From: an uncultured Cryomorphaceae bacterium
Lineage (GTDB): Bacteria > Bacteroidota > Bacteroidia > Flavobacteriales > Schleiferiaceae
Length of the DNA: 64,000 bases
Reading direction: 5' to 3'
Assembly: GCA_902614915.1 (NCBI GenBank)
Contig: CACMMX010000004.1
Coordinates: 31,494 to 95,493, forward strand
Shown here: one piece after another, positions 31,388 to 44,473 of the stretch
Layout of the letters: each line of letters begins with the position of its first letter
Numbering within the stretch: the first letter of the stretch is position 1
Notes under the pieces: model-generated
The model's input: the letters and a program-made list of their open reading frames with translations, nothing else
Databases searched by the model: none
What the model was told of the DNA's origin: nothing
Position numbers and translations under genes: made by a program

Positions 31388-33080
31388 AGCAATGAGTTGT
31401 ATGAAATTCCCATTAAGAGTAGTAACTGTTGTGGCGATTTTATTTGGCGCCAATACCAAGGCATTTGCCCAAATAGAATCGGGAGATGAGGTCAAGAGTG
31501 TGGAGATAAGGGTGGTAGAGGAATACCAAGCTCAGGTCCGCAGTGCACAGAAAATATCCGAACAACCCTCGTTTTCAGATACTACGTCTAAAAAATTACC
31601 CGTCAATGTGCGCATTAGTCCGAAGGCAATGGCACTTGATTTTGTTCCGGCATCTATACCTTCTATTCGACTGGGTCGAGTCAAACTCCCTAAACTTCCT
31701 ACGCAGCGTGTGAGTATAGGTGGAGGTAACTTCTCTAGTTCCTACGCGAGCTTCATCCTTAGTTCACCAAGAAGTAAGAAAAATGTCTGGGGTGTACGAG
31801 CGTTGCATCAGGGTTCATTGAGTGGAGTTCCTAATAGCTACGCTAGACAGCCGCAATATGAGAATGAAATTTTGGCGGATTTTCAACGGGCTACAAAAAA
31901 CTACAATTTTAAAACACAGGCTTTACTCAAGGCGGATTATGTGAGTTACTATGGCACCAACAATCCTGTGCTTCCAGACAGCACACCGGGAAATTGGCAA
32001 CAGCAATTTGGAATTTCACAACAATGGTTGCGAACGTCCAATCCAACCAGTAAAGTGTTCGCCGCTTACAGAAGTGGTGGATTAGCTTACCGCTATACAA
32101 GCGGCGGATACTCTACCAGCGAACATCTATCCAAAACACACCATTTATTTGAGATTTACACGGATAAACAAGACCTATTACTCGATTTAAGATACCAATA
32201 TGCTTCGGTCAGTTCTTGGGCCGATTCAGCCGCATCCAATTATCACAATTTTTCCGTTGCCCCATATATAAGAGGTCAAGAGGGAATACTTACCTACGAG
32301 TTTGGCCTAAATTTTTCTGGAACACAGACCAGCGGTTTGGCAAATAACAGATTTGAATCTTATTTATATCCAAAGATAAATCTGCAAGCAGAGCTATTGG
32401 AACGAACACTAGCTGTATTTGGGGGTTGGGACGGATACTCCAGACAAAACTCCTTACAAACTATGATTGTTGAGGTACCCTTCTTAACTATGAATCAAGA
32501 ATATAGACTTTCTGGTTCAAATAAGGGATATATTGGGATGCAGGGAGCCTTAGTAGGAAAGTTACAGTACCGCGTAGAAGGCACATTAACGACTATGAAT
32601 GACGCATTAATGTTTGAAAGAGATTCAATTCAAGTTTTTACTAATATTCATGGATCAAATCTTCCTGCCTTAAAGGCCGTGTATGCAGAATATGTAGTAG
32701 AATCTGGAGTTCGTGGGGAACTAAATCTTCCCTTAAAGAATTTCGTTGCATCCACCTATGCAGAACTTAACGCATTCAGCGGTGAAGACTTTCTTGGTCA
32801 AGAAGGCCGGATATTCGGTGCTATGATAGATTACTCAATTAACGAATTGTCCATTGGCTCTAATATTCGTTATGTAAGCGGTCGGTTCAGTCACATAAAC
32901 TATTCCGCATTTCCGTTGGATTCTTATGTGGATTGGAGTGCTACAATTGAATATGAAATCAATGAAAATTTGAGCGCCAGTTTACGCGGGTATAACCTAC
33001 TAAATCAGTCATACATGTTGTGGCAGGGATATGGTGTTCGGGGTACAAGAGGCATGTTTATTCTGAACTACCAATTTTAA
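31380..33080 (+). CDS. Outer membrane TonB-receptor-like beta-barrel protein
   Basis: A 566-residue exported protein. The ATG at 31380 overlaps the stop of the TPR gene; signal peptide ends KAFA-Q near residue 31. From about residue 110 the sequence alternates hydrophobic and polar residues as in outer-membrane barrels, with a final strand ending FILNYQF, the aromatic terminus needed for BAM recognition. The C-terminal region (SASLRGYNLLNQSYMLWQGY) resembles the last strands of TonB-dependent receptors. No plug domain or carboxypeptidase-like domain is visible, so it may be a plugless relative. Overlap with the TPR gene points to a two-component outer-membrane/periplasm unit of unknown function. 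Confidence 0.75.
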   Translation: MNKAMSCMKFPLRVVTVVAILFGANTKAFAQIESGDEVKSVEIRVVEEYQAQVRSAQKISEQPSFSDTTSKKLPVNVRISPKAMALDFVPASIPSIRLGRVKLPKLPTQRVSIGGGNFSSSYASFILSSPRSKKNVWGVRALHQGSLSGVPNSYARQPQYENEILADFQRATKNYNFKTQALLKADYVSYYGTNNPVLPDSTPGNWQQQFGISQQWLRTSNPTSKVFAAYRSGGLAYRYTSGGYSTSEHLSKTHHLFEIYTDKQDLLLDLRYQYASVSSWADSAASNYHNFSVAPYIRGQEGILTYEFGLNFSGTQTSGLANNRFESYLYPKINLQAELLERTLAVFGGWDGYSRQNSLQTMIVEVPFLTMNQEYRLSGSNKGYIGMQGALVGKLQYRVEGTLTTMNDALMFERDSIQVFTNIHGSNLPALKAVYAEYVVESGVRGELNLPLKNFVASTYAELNAFSGEDFLGQEGRIFGAMIDYSINELSIGSNIRYVSGRFSHINYSAFPLDSYVDWSATIEYEINENLSASLRGYNLLNQSYMLWQGYGVRGTRGMFILNYQF

Positions 33081-33186
33081 TTCATTTAAACCACGTTTTT
33101 TACGCTGTAAGCCCCAAAGGTGTTAATAAAAATGTTGGTAAGTGCACCCTCTAAAAATGGGATAAAAGGGTAGAAATGGACCTTAG

Positions 33187-36713
<3,527 letters not shown>

Positions 36714-36727
<14 letters not shown>

Positions 36728-37760
36728 GTGGGCCGATGGTAGTAATCAATGGATAGTGATCGCTGTAATCAATATGTTCAATGTGTTGATCAGTACATTG
36801 AAAATCTTTGGAATGTAAGGTCCAATCTATTCTAATAGGTAAAAAACGTCTTTTCAAAGGTTCAAAGCTTCCCATTTTCCCAGTACCGTGCCAAATATAA
36901 GGATCCTCCATTTTTTGCAGTAACCGAGCATATAGGTTACCCGAAGGTACACTGTTGAAATCGCCACAAAGTATAAGTGGATGCGGACTTTCCTTTACCC
37001 ATTGTAAAATGGATTTTGCTTGTAATCCTCTTGTATGTTCCGAGCGAACCAGCTTATTTATAATGTTCTTTGTGCGCTCAATAACATCATCGGCATTAGG
37101 TTCAACGCTCATATCACCATCGCTCACTCCTGTTGAACTCAAGTGAACATTAATGAATCTCACGGTGTCCCACGGAAGAGCAATATCTGCTATACCTGCA
37201 CTGTGCTTACGATAACCGTCACCCGGTAGTTCACGGAATTCGAGTAACTCCTCATAAATGATGGGGTATTTTGAGAAAATACCCACACAGTAACTGCTCC
37301 ATTTAGGCGCATAAAAGACATTCGAAAACAATGAACTTATTGGCCATTCTTCAGGTTTACGTATCTCCTGCATACAGAGAACGTCGATTTCTTCTTGCTG
37401 TGACCATGCTGCAATTTGGCTCGCAGCGTTATCAGACTGATAAAATGCGCGTACGTTGTAGGAGGCGATACGCACAGAATCTTCTTGATCATTTAGAGGC
37501 TCAGCGATGGGCAGCTGTGCCATAGCTGGAAAGAATGTTAAGGCTATACCTATTAGATTTGTAATCACATACTTTAACGAGATTCTTAGGGTAAGTACGA
37601 AAAATAAAATATGTGGCACAATTAAGGTCGGAAAAATGAGGGCAAAAAGGCCCGAACCTGAAAATAAATCGGAAGGAATTAAAGAGGCCAATCCACAAAA
37701 AATAGTGGTCAGTAATGATAATCTATTCATCCAATCTAGGAAAAATCTACGCTTTTTCAC
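36714..37760 (-). CDS. Membrane-anchored endonuclease/exonuclease/phosphatase-family protein
   Basis: A 348-residue protein. Two or three hydrophobic segments lie in residues 10-90. They are followed by an EEP hydrolase domain: RIASYNVRAFY near 97-107 (metal-binding Asn), DVLCMQEIRKPEE near 129-141 (metal-binding Glu), NVHLSST near 205, LCGDFNSVPSG near 262-272 (catalytic D and N) and DYSDHYPLI near 330-338 (catalytic His). The fold covers nucleases, phosphatases and sphingomyelinases, so the substrate is open. It is the last gene of the mutL/rhomboid operon, overlapping the rhomboid stop by 4 nt. Its 3' end overlaps the convergent substrate-binding protein by 14 nt. Confidence 0.85.
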
Positions 37761-38665
37761 TCCTTGTTCGAAATCTTGAATAGATACCCTTTTTCTTCTT
37801 TACTGAGGGCGTCGTAACCTTCTTCTTTAATTTTATCTAAGATTTCATCCATTCTTGCTGTATCGTCTTGACCTGAAGATTTTGAATTCTTCACCTCTTC
37901 ATACTTCACATGACTACTTTCTCCAAAACTGAACCCTCGGCGTCTCTTTTTTGATTTGGGTCGGAACAACATGCTACGAACGGTATCTATTACTTGGAAT
38001 AGATATACGTTCCATTCTTGTCCCTGTCGCATACTACGTATAAAGAAGAATGCTACGATTGCTCCACCAATGTGTGCTATATGACCACCTGCATTAGACC
38101 CTGTAAGGTTAAGTACGTCAAGCGTAACAATGCCTGCAGCGAGCATCCAATACTTTATTTCAAAAATACCCCATAATCGCACGGGCATATTTGGCATGTA
38201 CAATGCCCCTGCAACTAGAATAGCGATGCATCCGGCGCTGGCACCGACCATAGAGCTTTCGCTCAGAATGGGACTCAAATTATATAGAAGTATATAGAAT
38301 AGCCCACCGCCAATTCCTCCGTAAACATAGAGTGCCAATAGGCGTTTTTCACCTAAATATTCCATGAGGATTTTGCCAGAAAAATAAAGCACAATCATAT
38401 TAAAGAGTATATGTCTAAACCCAAAATGAGTAAACATATAGGTTAAGAACGACCATGGACGTAATAAGGCTCTCCAAGGGTCTGAGGGCAGCGCTAAGAG
38501 GTTATCAGCAAGTTCAGGTATGAGGTTAAAATTCCCGGTAAAAAGACTCGTAAAAGCGTTTGTTAGCGTATAAAGTAGGAAAACTGATATATTCAAATAG
38601 AGCAACCGAGTTAGGTAATCTCCTTTGAAAACGTCTTGTTTCACTTTGTTTAAGAAATCGCTCAT
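37757..38665 (-). CDS. Rhomboid-family intramembrane serine protease (with basic/charged C-terminal tail)
   Basis: A 302-residue rhomboid. The ATG at 38665 is chosen; an in-frame TTG lies four codons upstream. About six membrane helices end near residue 215. Catalytic elements are HILFNMI (helix 2, His and Asn), the serine in GASAG near residue 142 and the histidine in HIAHIGG near 197. The remaining 85 residues are a charged cytoplasmic tail that ends in a small helical motif (DEILDKIKEEGYDALSKEEKGYL), similar to the C-terminal tail of many Bacteroidota rhomboids. It follows a second, different rhomboid by 18 nt and overlaps the EEP gene by 4 nt. Confidence 0.92.
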   Translation of the reverse strand: MSDFLNKVKQDVFKGDYLTRLLYLNISVFLLYTLTNAFTSLFTGNFNLIPELADNLLALPSDPWRALLRPWSFLTYMFTHFGFRHILFNMIVLYFSGKILMEYLGEKRLLALYVYGGIGGGLFYILLYNLSPILSESSMVGASAGCIAILVAGALYMPNMPVRLWGIFEIKYWMLAAGIVTLDVLNLTGSNAGGHIAHIGGAIVAFFFIRSMRQGQEWNVYLFQVIDTVRSMLFRPKSKKRRRGFSFGESSHVKYEEVKNSKSSGQDDTARMDEILDKIKEEGYDALSKEEKGYLFKISNKE

Positions 38666-38683
38666 CGGTTCTAGCAAATTAAC

Positions 38684-39415
38684 TTAAAAGTATCGTGTTG
38701 TTCGCCATCTGCGTATTAACAAAAAGCCAAATAGCATTCCTCCTAGATGCGCAAAATGCGCTATTCCGCTATTGCTCGTTGAAAAGCCATTATATAGTTC
38801 AAGCAAACCGTAGCCAATAACAAAATATTTTGCTTTTATAGGGAAGAAAAAATTCAAGTATATCACCTGATTAGGGAAAGTCATACCAAAAGCGAGGAGA
38901 ACGCCAAAAACCGCACCTGAAGCGCCTACCATCGGGGTGTTAAGAAGCCTATTTAATGCGCCCATTGTGCTATTGGTGTAATTGTATCCTCGGTCTATTA
39001 GTGTTGCACCTTCTGAAACAATAATTTCTAAATTTTCCGGTTTAATACTAGCCGCAAGGGAGTAATATTCGTATCCATTCACAGCAATTTGAAGCGCACT
39101 AGCTCCTAGACCAGTGAGCATGTAATAAATTAGGAATTTTTGTGAACCCCAATAATTCTCCATAGCACTGCCTAAGAACCAAAGCATAATCATATTTGAG
39201 GCAATATGGCCTAGATTTCCATGCATGAACATATGGGTTACCAACTGGGAAGGAATGAAATTATCACTGGCTGGATAGTATAAGCCAAGCCAATCGGTGA
39301 TATCGATACCAAAAGTGGATCGGAAACTTATCATTCCCATAAAGAACAAGCCATTAATGATGAGCAAGTTCTTCACTACTGTGGGCATTAAGCTAAATCT
39401 TTGCTGTGCTATCAT
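38684..39415 (-). CDS. Rhomboid-family intramembrane serine protease
   Basis: A 243-residue rhomboid with about six helices. Catalytic serine in MVGASGAVFG near residue 160, catalytic histidine in GIAHFAHLGG near 221, and a helix-2 HIASNMIMLWF motif. It contains an extra loop of about 40 residues (near 110-150) between helices 3 and 4, not seen in the neighbouring rhomboid. The start ATG overlaps the mutL stop by 4 nt (ATGA), so its translation should depend on ribosomes finishing mutL. The mutL frameshift would then reduce expression unless it is bypassed. Confidence 0.92.
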   Translation of the reverse strand: MIAQQRFSLMPTVVKNLLIINGLFFMGMISFRSTFGIDITDWLGLYYPASDNFIPSQLVTHMFMHGNLGHIASNMIMLWFLGSAMENYWGSQKFLIYYMLTGLGASALQIAVNGYEYYSLAASIKPENLEIIVSEGATLIDRGYNYTNSTMGALNRLLNTPMVGASGAVFGVLLAFGMTFPNQVIYLNFFFPIKAKYFVIGYGLLELYNGFSTSNSGIAHFAHLGGMLFGFLLIRRWRTTRYF

Positions 39416-41236
39416 AAGTATTTAACAAGGTCTTCTTGTTGTAGTTCGATAATAATTTTTTTGCCATTGGGAGCGTAGCTTGGATTGGAGCTGCTAAAAA
39501 GCTGTTCGCGTAAAACCTCTTTTGCCTCCGTATTTAGAGAATGAGAGGCAGCTTTTGTAGCTAATTCTATGGCAAACGTTTTGAGAACTTTGGATTCACT
39601 TACATCCTGCATGGTGCTTAATTCTTCCATAAATTGTTCCAATGCTTCTTTAGTCTTTTCCGGTGCCAAAACGACAGGAGCACCCGTAATTTCCATACTT
39701 TTTTTATCCTGACTTACATTCCAGTCAAACCCTACAACCGCAAATTGACGGGCATACTGTTCAATTAGTAAAGCTTCTGAAGGGGTAATGTTAAGTTGAA
39801 GGGGAAAGAGTAATTTCTGAGAAGCTACCCTTGCTTCTTTTAATTTGCTCCAGATACGATCAAATTGAACCCGGATCTGTGCTTGTTTAATATCAATAAG
39901 GAGTAGTTTACTGCCTAAAATGGTGACCATGAAGTTACCCCAAGCCAAGATTTTACCCTTTTGTTTTCCTTCATCGATTCGATCTTCATCTGTCCAGAAA
40001 TCTTCTAGTGATTCTTTCAATGCACCAATTTCTAATTCTGGATTCGTATTCAGTTTTTTTTCGTTTTTGATTCGCTCGTATTGCTCATCAGGAGTTCTAA
40101 GTTGTGGGCGGCTGATGTTGCTGTTGGGTTCAAAAGGGTTGAAATTCGGATTTACTCTAATCTTAGGTTCCTCCGGGATATGTCCTTTTGGTATGGGCGG
40201 GACGGAAAAGCTTAGCTCCGAATTAAAATCAATGGCTGGTGCTACATTGAATTGGCCAATTGCATGTCTTGCCGCACTTCTTAATACGGCATAAATGGTG
40301 CGTTCATCTTCAAACTTTACTTCAGTCTTGGTGGGATGAATATTTACATCTAAACTATTTGGATCAACCTGCAAAAAAAAGAAAATAACCTGGGTGATGT
40401 TCTGCGCTTAATACCTCTTCAAATGCTTCGCGAATAGCATTGTGTAAATAAGGCGATTTCATAAATCTATCGTTCACAAAGAAAAATTGCTCCCCTCGTC
40501 TTTTTTTCGCGTATTCCGGTTTAAGAACAAAGCCTTCTACGCACACAACGTCGGTACTTTCTTTAATTGGCACTAGTTTTTCATCAAATTTTCGACCAAA
40601 AATTGCGCTGATTCGTCGCCTTCGGTTTTCTGGTAGTAAATGAAAAAGGATTTTATCATCATGTTTTAGAATCCACTCTATATCAGCATGAACAAGGGCG
40701 ACTCGGTGAAATTCGTCTATGCAATGCCTTAATTCAATTCGGTCATTCTTTAAGAATTTTCTTCTTGCAGGAACGCTGTAAAATAAGTTACGTACCTCTA
40801 CTATACTACCTGCAGGTCCAGGGTAAGGAAGGTTTGCTGTAATCTTTCCGTCTTCTAACTTGAGATTCGTTCCCATACCAGTATCTGCGGTTTTCGTCTT
40901 CAACTGAACATGCGCAACTGCAGCAATAGAAGCCATTGCCTCTCCTCTAAAGCCACGCGTATTTAAATTGAATAAATCCTCCGCAGAAGAAATTTTTGAA
41001 GTAGCATGTCTCCTAAAACAAAGTTCAGCATCTAAGCTGTTCATTCCACTACCGTCATCTGTAACGACTATTGCTGTTTTTCCAGCATCTTTTAGACTAA
41101 GGGTGATTTTTGTGGCACCTGCATCAATACTGTTCTCTAGTAATTCCTTCACCACAGAAGCAGGTCGCTGAACAACTTCACCCGCAGCAATTTGATTTGC
41201 AACGTGGTCGGGTAAAACAGAAATTAGGGCATTCAT
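39412..41236 (-). pseudogene. mutL: DNA mismatch repair protein MutL, frameshifted in a T8 tract
   Basis: MutL would be 607 residues if one base were removed. The GHKL ATPase domain is intact: ELLENSIDAG near 32, DDGSGM near 58-63, TRGFRGEA near 91-98. The frame ends after eight T in the coding strand (40373-40380), reading PGYFLFFAG-stop. With seven T it reads PGYFLFLQVDPNSLDVNIHP, the conserved MutL transducer motif, and runs on to 39412. The truncated product (290 aa) lacks the HPTKTEVKF lysine and the dimerisation domain and should be inactive. In the C-terminal domain the expected DQHA and CPHGRP endonuclease motifs are replaced by DIKQA and YAPNGK, so endonuclease activity is doubtful even when repaired. 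It overlaps both neighbours by 4 nt. Confidence 0.9.
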
Positions 41237-41508
41237 AAAAAAAATTTAGCAGTAAAAAAAACCACGAGAATTAAAAAGAGAAGGGAGTACAAGAGTCTTT
41301 TCGCATAACCGTCTCTCTTTCCTGCGCTTTGAGTTCTGCGCAGGTCCCAGTTGTCCCGAATTCGTTGCCTATACTTCTCTTTGTTGTCATAAAGAATCTC
41401 ATCCTCACCTTCTGGTCTTTCCAATAGTTTTATGCGCTCCTTCCTCTCGTCGTGAAAGCGTGCTTTGTGTTGAAAACCGCGAGGTTGATTGCGTGCGAAA
41501 AATCCCAT
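41233..41508 (-). CDS. Small membrane-anchored protein preceding mutL
   Basis: A 91-residue protein starting MGFFARNQPRGFQHKARF. Residues 1-65 are highly charged and hydrophilic; residues of about 70-90 form one C-terminal membrane anchor. Similar small proteins with an MGFFAR-like start precede mutL in Flavobacteriia, where they have no established function. The TGA overlaps the mutL ATG by 4 nt, so this gene leads the operon. A T8 tract encodes the last residues (41237-41244). A TACCTTTG promoter box lies 22 nt upstream. Confidence 0.72.
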   Translation of the reverse strand: MGFFARNQPRGFQHKARFHDERKERIKLLERPEGEDEILYDNKEKYRQRIRDNWDLRRTQSAGKRDGYAKRLLYSLLFLILVVFFTAKFFL

Positions 41509-41530
41509 ATTGTCTTAACTTCTCGATTTC

Positions 41531-41538
41531 CAAAGGTA
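41531..41538 (-). promoter_or_regulatory. Candidate -7 promoter box for the mutL operon
   Basis: Minus-strand TACCTTTG matches TAnnTTTG, 22 nt upstream of the first ATG of the operon. Confidence 0.45.
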
Positions 41539-41565
41539 ATAACCTAAAGTCACTTTTGCGACCCC

Positions 41566-44457
41566 ATGAAACGTCAACTAACGATTCTTTTATCTCTATT
41601 GTTGCTTATCTCTTTAACTGCCAAAGGACAGGTGGATTCAGTAGGTCTTAGGGTGGACAGTTTATTGAATACAATGTCTGTTAAGGCAAAGGTTGGACAG
41701 CTGTTTATGGTTGCTGCATATAGTAATAAAGATGAAAGGCATCAGTCTTATTTGGAAGCATTGGTGCGTGATTATGGTGTTGGTGGAGTAATTGTAATGC
41801 AAGGAGGCCCCGGGCGCCAAAGGCAGCTAATCAATCGATTGCAACAAGCTTCTTCATTGCCGCTTCTCGTGGGTCAAGATGCGGAATGGGGTCAGGCCAT
41901 GCGTTTAGATAGCACCTATAAATTCCCTACTTCGCTTACTGTTGGTGCTATTCAAGATTTAGCTTTAGTGGAGAAATTAGGGGAAGCACTGGCCTATGAA
42001 AGTCATAAAACCGGGGTGCATATGAGCTTTTCTCCCGTACTAGATGTCAATACCAATCCAAACAATCCAATTATAGGAGCGCGGTCTTTTGGCTCAAACG
42101 CGAATGAAGTGAGCAAAAGGGGGGCAGCGCTTATCCAAGGAATGGAAGGTGCTGGGGTGTTGGCATGTGGGAAGCATTTTCCCGGTCATGGAGATACACA
42201 ATCGGACAGTCATAAAACACTTCCCATTGTTGACAGAACAGTTGATGAATTAAAAGCGGTAGAATGGATTCCCTTCAAAGAAGCGCTTCAAAACGGGGTA
42301 GCTTCAATGATGATAGCTCATCTAAACATTCCGTCATTGGAACCCACAGGAAAGCCTACTAGTCTGTCTTCCAAGGTTATTGACGATATACTCAGAAAAG
42401 AATGGGGCTACAACGGGCTCATTCTAACGGATGCTTTAAACATGAAAGGGGTGAGTGAATTTGCACCTGTGGGTGAACTAGAAATAGAGGCGTTTAAGGC
42501 AGGAAATGATATTTTATTGTTTGCTATGGATGTTCCAAAAGCCTCTGCAAAATTAGTGGCTGCTTTTGAGAATGGAGAACTTTCAGAGACCGAACTCGAT
42601 CGGCGAGTTGCCCGAATCTTGACGGCAAAAGAAAATTCTCAAGCCTGGTTGCATTGGAATATGGCCAGAGAGCGGACGCTCAAAGATTTATTAGAAATTG
42701 ACTATCCGGATAAACCTGCCGCCCATGAAGAACTTAGTTTTAGGCTTATTGAGGGAGCGGCTACCCTATTAGAAGCAGGAACTCCTGCATTCCCAATTAA
42801 GCATGTAGAAGGTAGGTTTGCACACATTGCTGTTGGAACAGATCCAGAAATAGAAGTCTTAAATGAATACTTGGACAGATACGCCAATTTTGACCACTTT
42901 GTGAATGTATGTCCAAAGGGATTGCTTCGTCACGAGGCCGTCGTTCTATCCTTTCACCAAGACCCTAAAAGCCCTTGGAAGCGGTACAAATTAACTGCAT
43001 CTGAAAAAGCCCTGATTGCAGGACTAAAAGCTGCGGGAAAACCCGTCTATGTTCTTCATTTTGCCAATCCGTATGGCTTATTGACCTATCCGGATTTAGG
43101 TGAAAACGCTAGAGTACTGGTGATGTATGAAAACAATGCTATTGCACAAAAATTGGCTCCTCAATTTCTTTTTGGAGCACGAAGTACTAAGGGCAATCTT
43201 CCTGTAGATCTTAACAAATGGGGCCTTCAAGGAAGTGGAGAAGAAAGCAAGATTGTCAAAAGATTGAGTTATGGATTTCCTTCTGAGGTAGGAGTGGAGG
43301 CCTCTAAATTATTGGATATTGATTCAATCATGCATTTTGCCATTGCTCAAGAAGCAACGCCTGGTGGACAGGTTTTAATTGCTAGAAGAGGTAATGTGAT
43401 TTATTCCAAAGAATTCGGCCATCATACTTATGACCAATCTACACGCGTGGAGTGGCGGCATTTATATGATATAGCATCTATTACCAAAATTACCGCTACG
43501 CTTCCGGGAATCATGAAGTGGTACGAGAAACAACCGCTTCTATTGGAATCAACGGTAGGTCAACAGCTACCTGAATTGGCGTTTTCTAACAAAGGCGCAC
43601 TAGTTTTAGCGGATGTATTAGCCCACCAAAGTGGTCTCGCTGCATGGATTCCTTATTACCTCAGAACCATTGTGACTGACTCTGCAAAAGCATTTTGGTA
43701 TACGGCTCCAAACTCAAAAACTATAGCTGTCACAGAGGATTTGCACCTGCGCAGAGCGGTGAATGATACCATGTTTGCTATGCTTGAAAAAAGTGATTTG
43801 AAAACCAATGATTACCGCTATTCAGATTTGGGCTATTATTTGTTCCAAAGAATGCTTGAAAGGTATAACAATGAAAATTTGGATTCGTGGGCACATTCTA
43901 CGTTTTATTCTCCTTTAGGTGCCTCTAGACTAACCTATAATCCATTGAATAAAGGTTTCAGTTTGTATGAAATTGTTCCTACAGAAGAAGATCATTATTG
44001 GCGAAATACAAGGGTTCATGGTAGAGTACATGATATGGGTGCGGCTATGATGGATGGTGTAGCAGGACACGCAGGGCTGTTTGCTAATGCAAATTCGTTA
44101 GCGAAAATGATGCAGATGTACTTATGGGGAGGAACGTATGGAGGTATAAAGTTCTTTCAGCCGTCAACCATTGAAAAGTTCACTTCTTGTGCTTTTTGCG
44201 AGTTAAAAAATAGGCGTGGTTTAGGTTTTGATAGACCACAAATTGACGACGGTCCTGGACCGAGTTGCACCTGTGCTTCAATAAAAAGTTTTGGCCATAC
44301 GGGATTCACTGGCACTATGGTGTGGATGGATCCTGAGGAGGAATTACTCTACATCTTTCTTAGTAACAGGACTTTTCCAGATATGGAGAATTGGAAGTTG
44401 AGTAAATTTGATATTCGAACAAATATTCAAGAGGTTATTTATGGCGCACTGAATTAA
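41566..44457 (+). CDS. GH3 beta-N-acetylhexosaminidase-like / serine beta-lactamase-like fusion
   Basis: A 963-residue exported protein. Signal peptide at residues 1-22 (ends AKG-Q). Residues of about 30-370 form a NagZ-like GH3 domain with KHFPGHGDTQSDSH near 203 (the catalytic His/Asp loop) and LTDALNMKG near 288 (nucleophile Asp). A linker follows, then at about 590-960 a class C beta-lactamase/DD-peptidase-like domain with S-x-x-K as SITK near 638 and YSD near 751. The pair suggests periplasmic cell-wall recycling, cutting both the glycan and peptide parts of muropeptides. This fusion is common in Bacteroidota. bshA follows 16 nt later. Confidence 0.9.
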   Translation: MKRQLTILLSLLLLISLTAKGQVDSVGLRVDSLLNTMSVKAKVGQLFMVAAYSNKDERHQSYLEALVRDYGVGGVIVMQGGPGRQRQLINRLQQASSLPLLVGQDAEWGQAMRLDSTYKFPTSLTVGAIQDLALVEKLGEALAYESHKTGVHMSFSPVLDVNTNPNNPIIGARSFGSNANEVSKRGAALIQGMEGAGVLACGKHFPGHGDTQSDSHKTLPIVDRTVDELKAVEWIPFKEALQNGVASMMIAHLNIPSLEPTGKPTSLSSKVIDDILRKEWGYNGLILTDALNMKGVSEFAPVGELEIEAFKAGNDILLFAMDVPKASAKLVAAFENGELSETELDRRVARILTAKENSQAWLHWNMARERTLKDLLEIDYPDKPAAHEELSFRLIEGAATLLEAGTPAFPIKHVEGRFAHIAVGTDPEIEVLNEYLDRYANFDHFVNVCPKGLLRHEAVVLSFHQDPKSPWKRYKLTASEKALIAGLKAAGKPVYVLHFANPYGLLTYPDLGENARVLVMYENNAIAQKLAPQFLFGARSTKGNLPVDLNKWGLQGSGEESKIVKRLSYGFPSEVGVEASKLLDIDSIMHFAIAQEATPGGQVLIARRGNVIYSKEFGHHTYDQSTRVEWRHLYDIASITKITATLPGIMKWYEKQPLLLESTVGQQLPELAFSNKGALVLADVLAHQSGLAAWIPYYLRTIVTDSAKAFWYTAPNSKTIAVTEDLHLRRAVNDTMFAMLEKSDLKTNDYRYSDLGYYLFQRMLERYNNENLDSWAHSTFYSPLGASRLTYNPLNKGFSLYEIVPTEEDHYWRNTRVHGRVHDMGAAMMDGVAGHAGLFANANSLAKMMQMYLWGGTYGGIKFFQPSTIEKFTSCAFCELKNRRGLGFDRPQIDDGPGPSCTCASIKSFGHTGFTGTMVWMDPEEELLYIFLSNRTFPDMENWKLSKFDIRTNIQEVIYGALN

Positions 44458-44473
44458 CAAGTATTTTTGAAGT

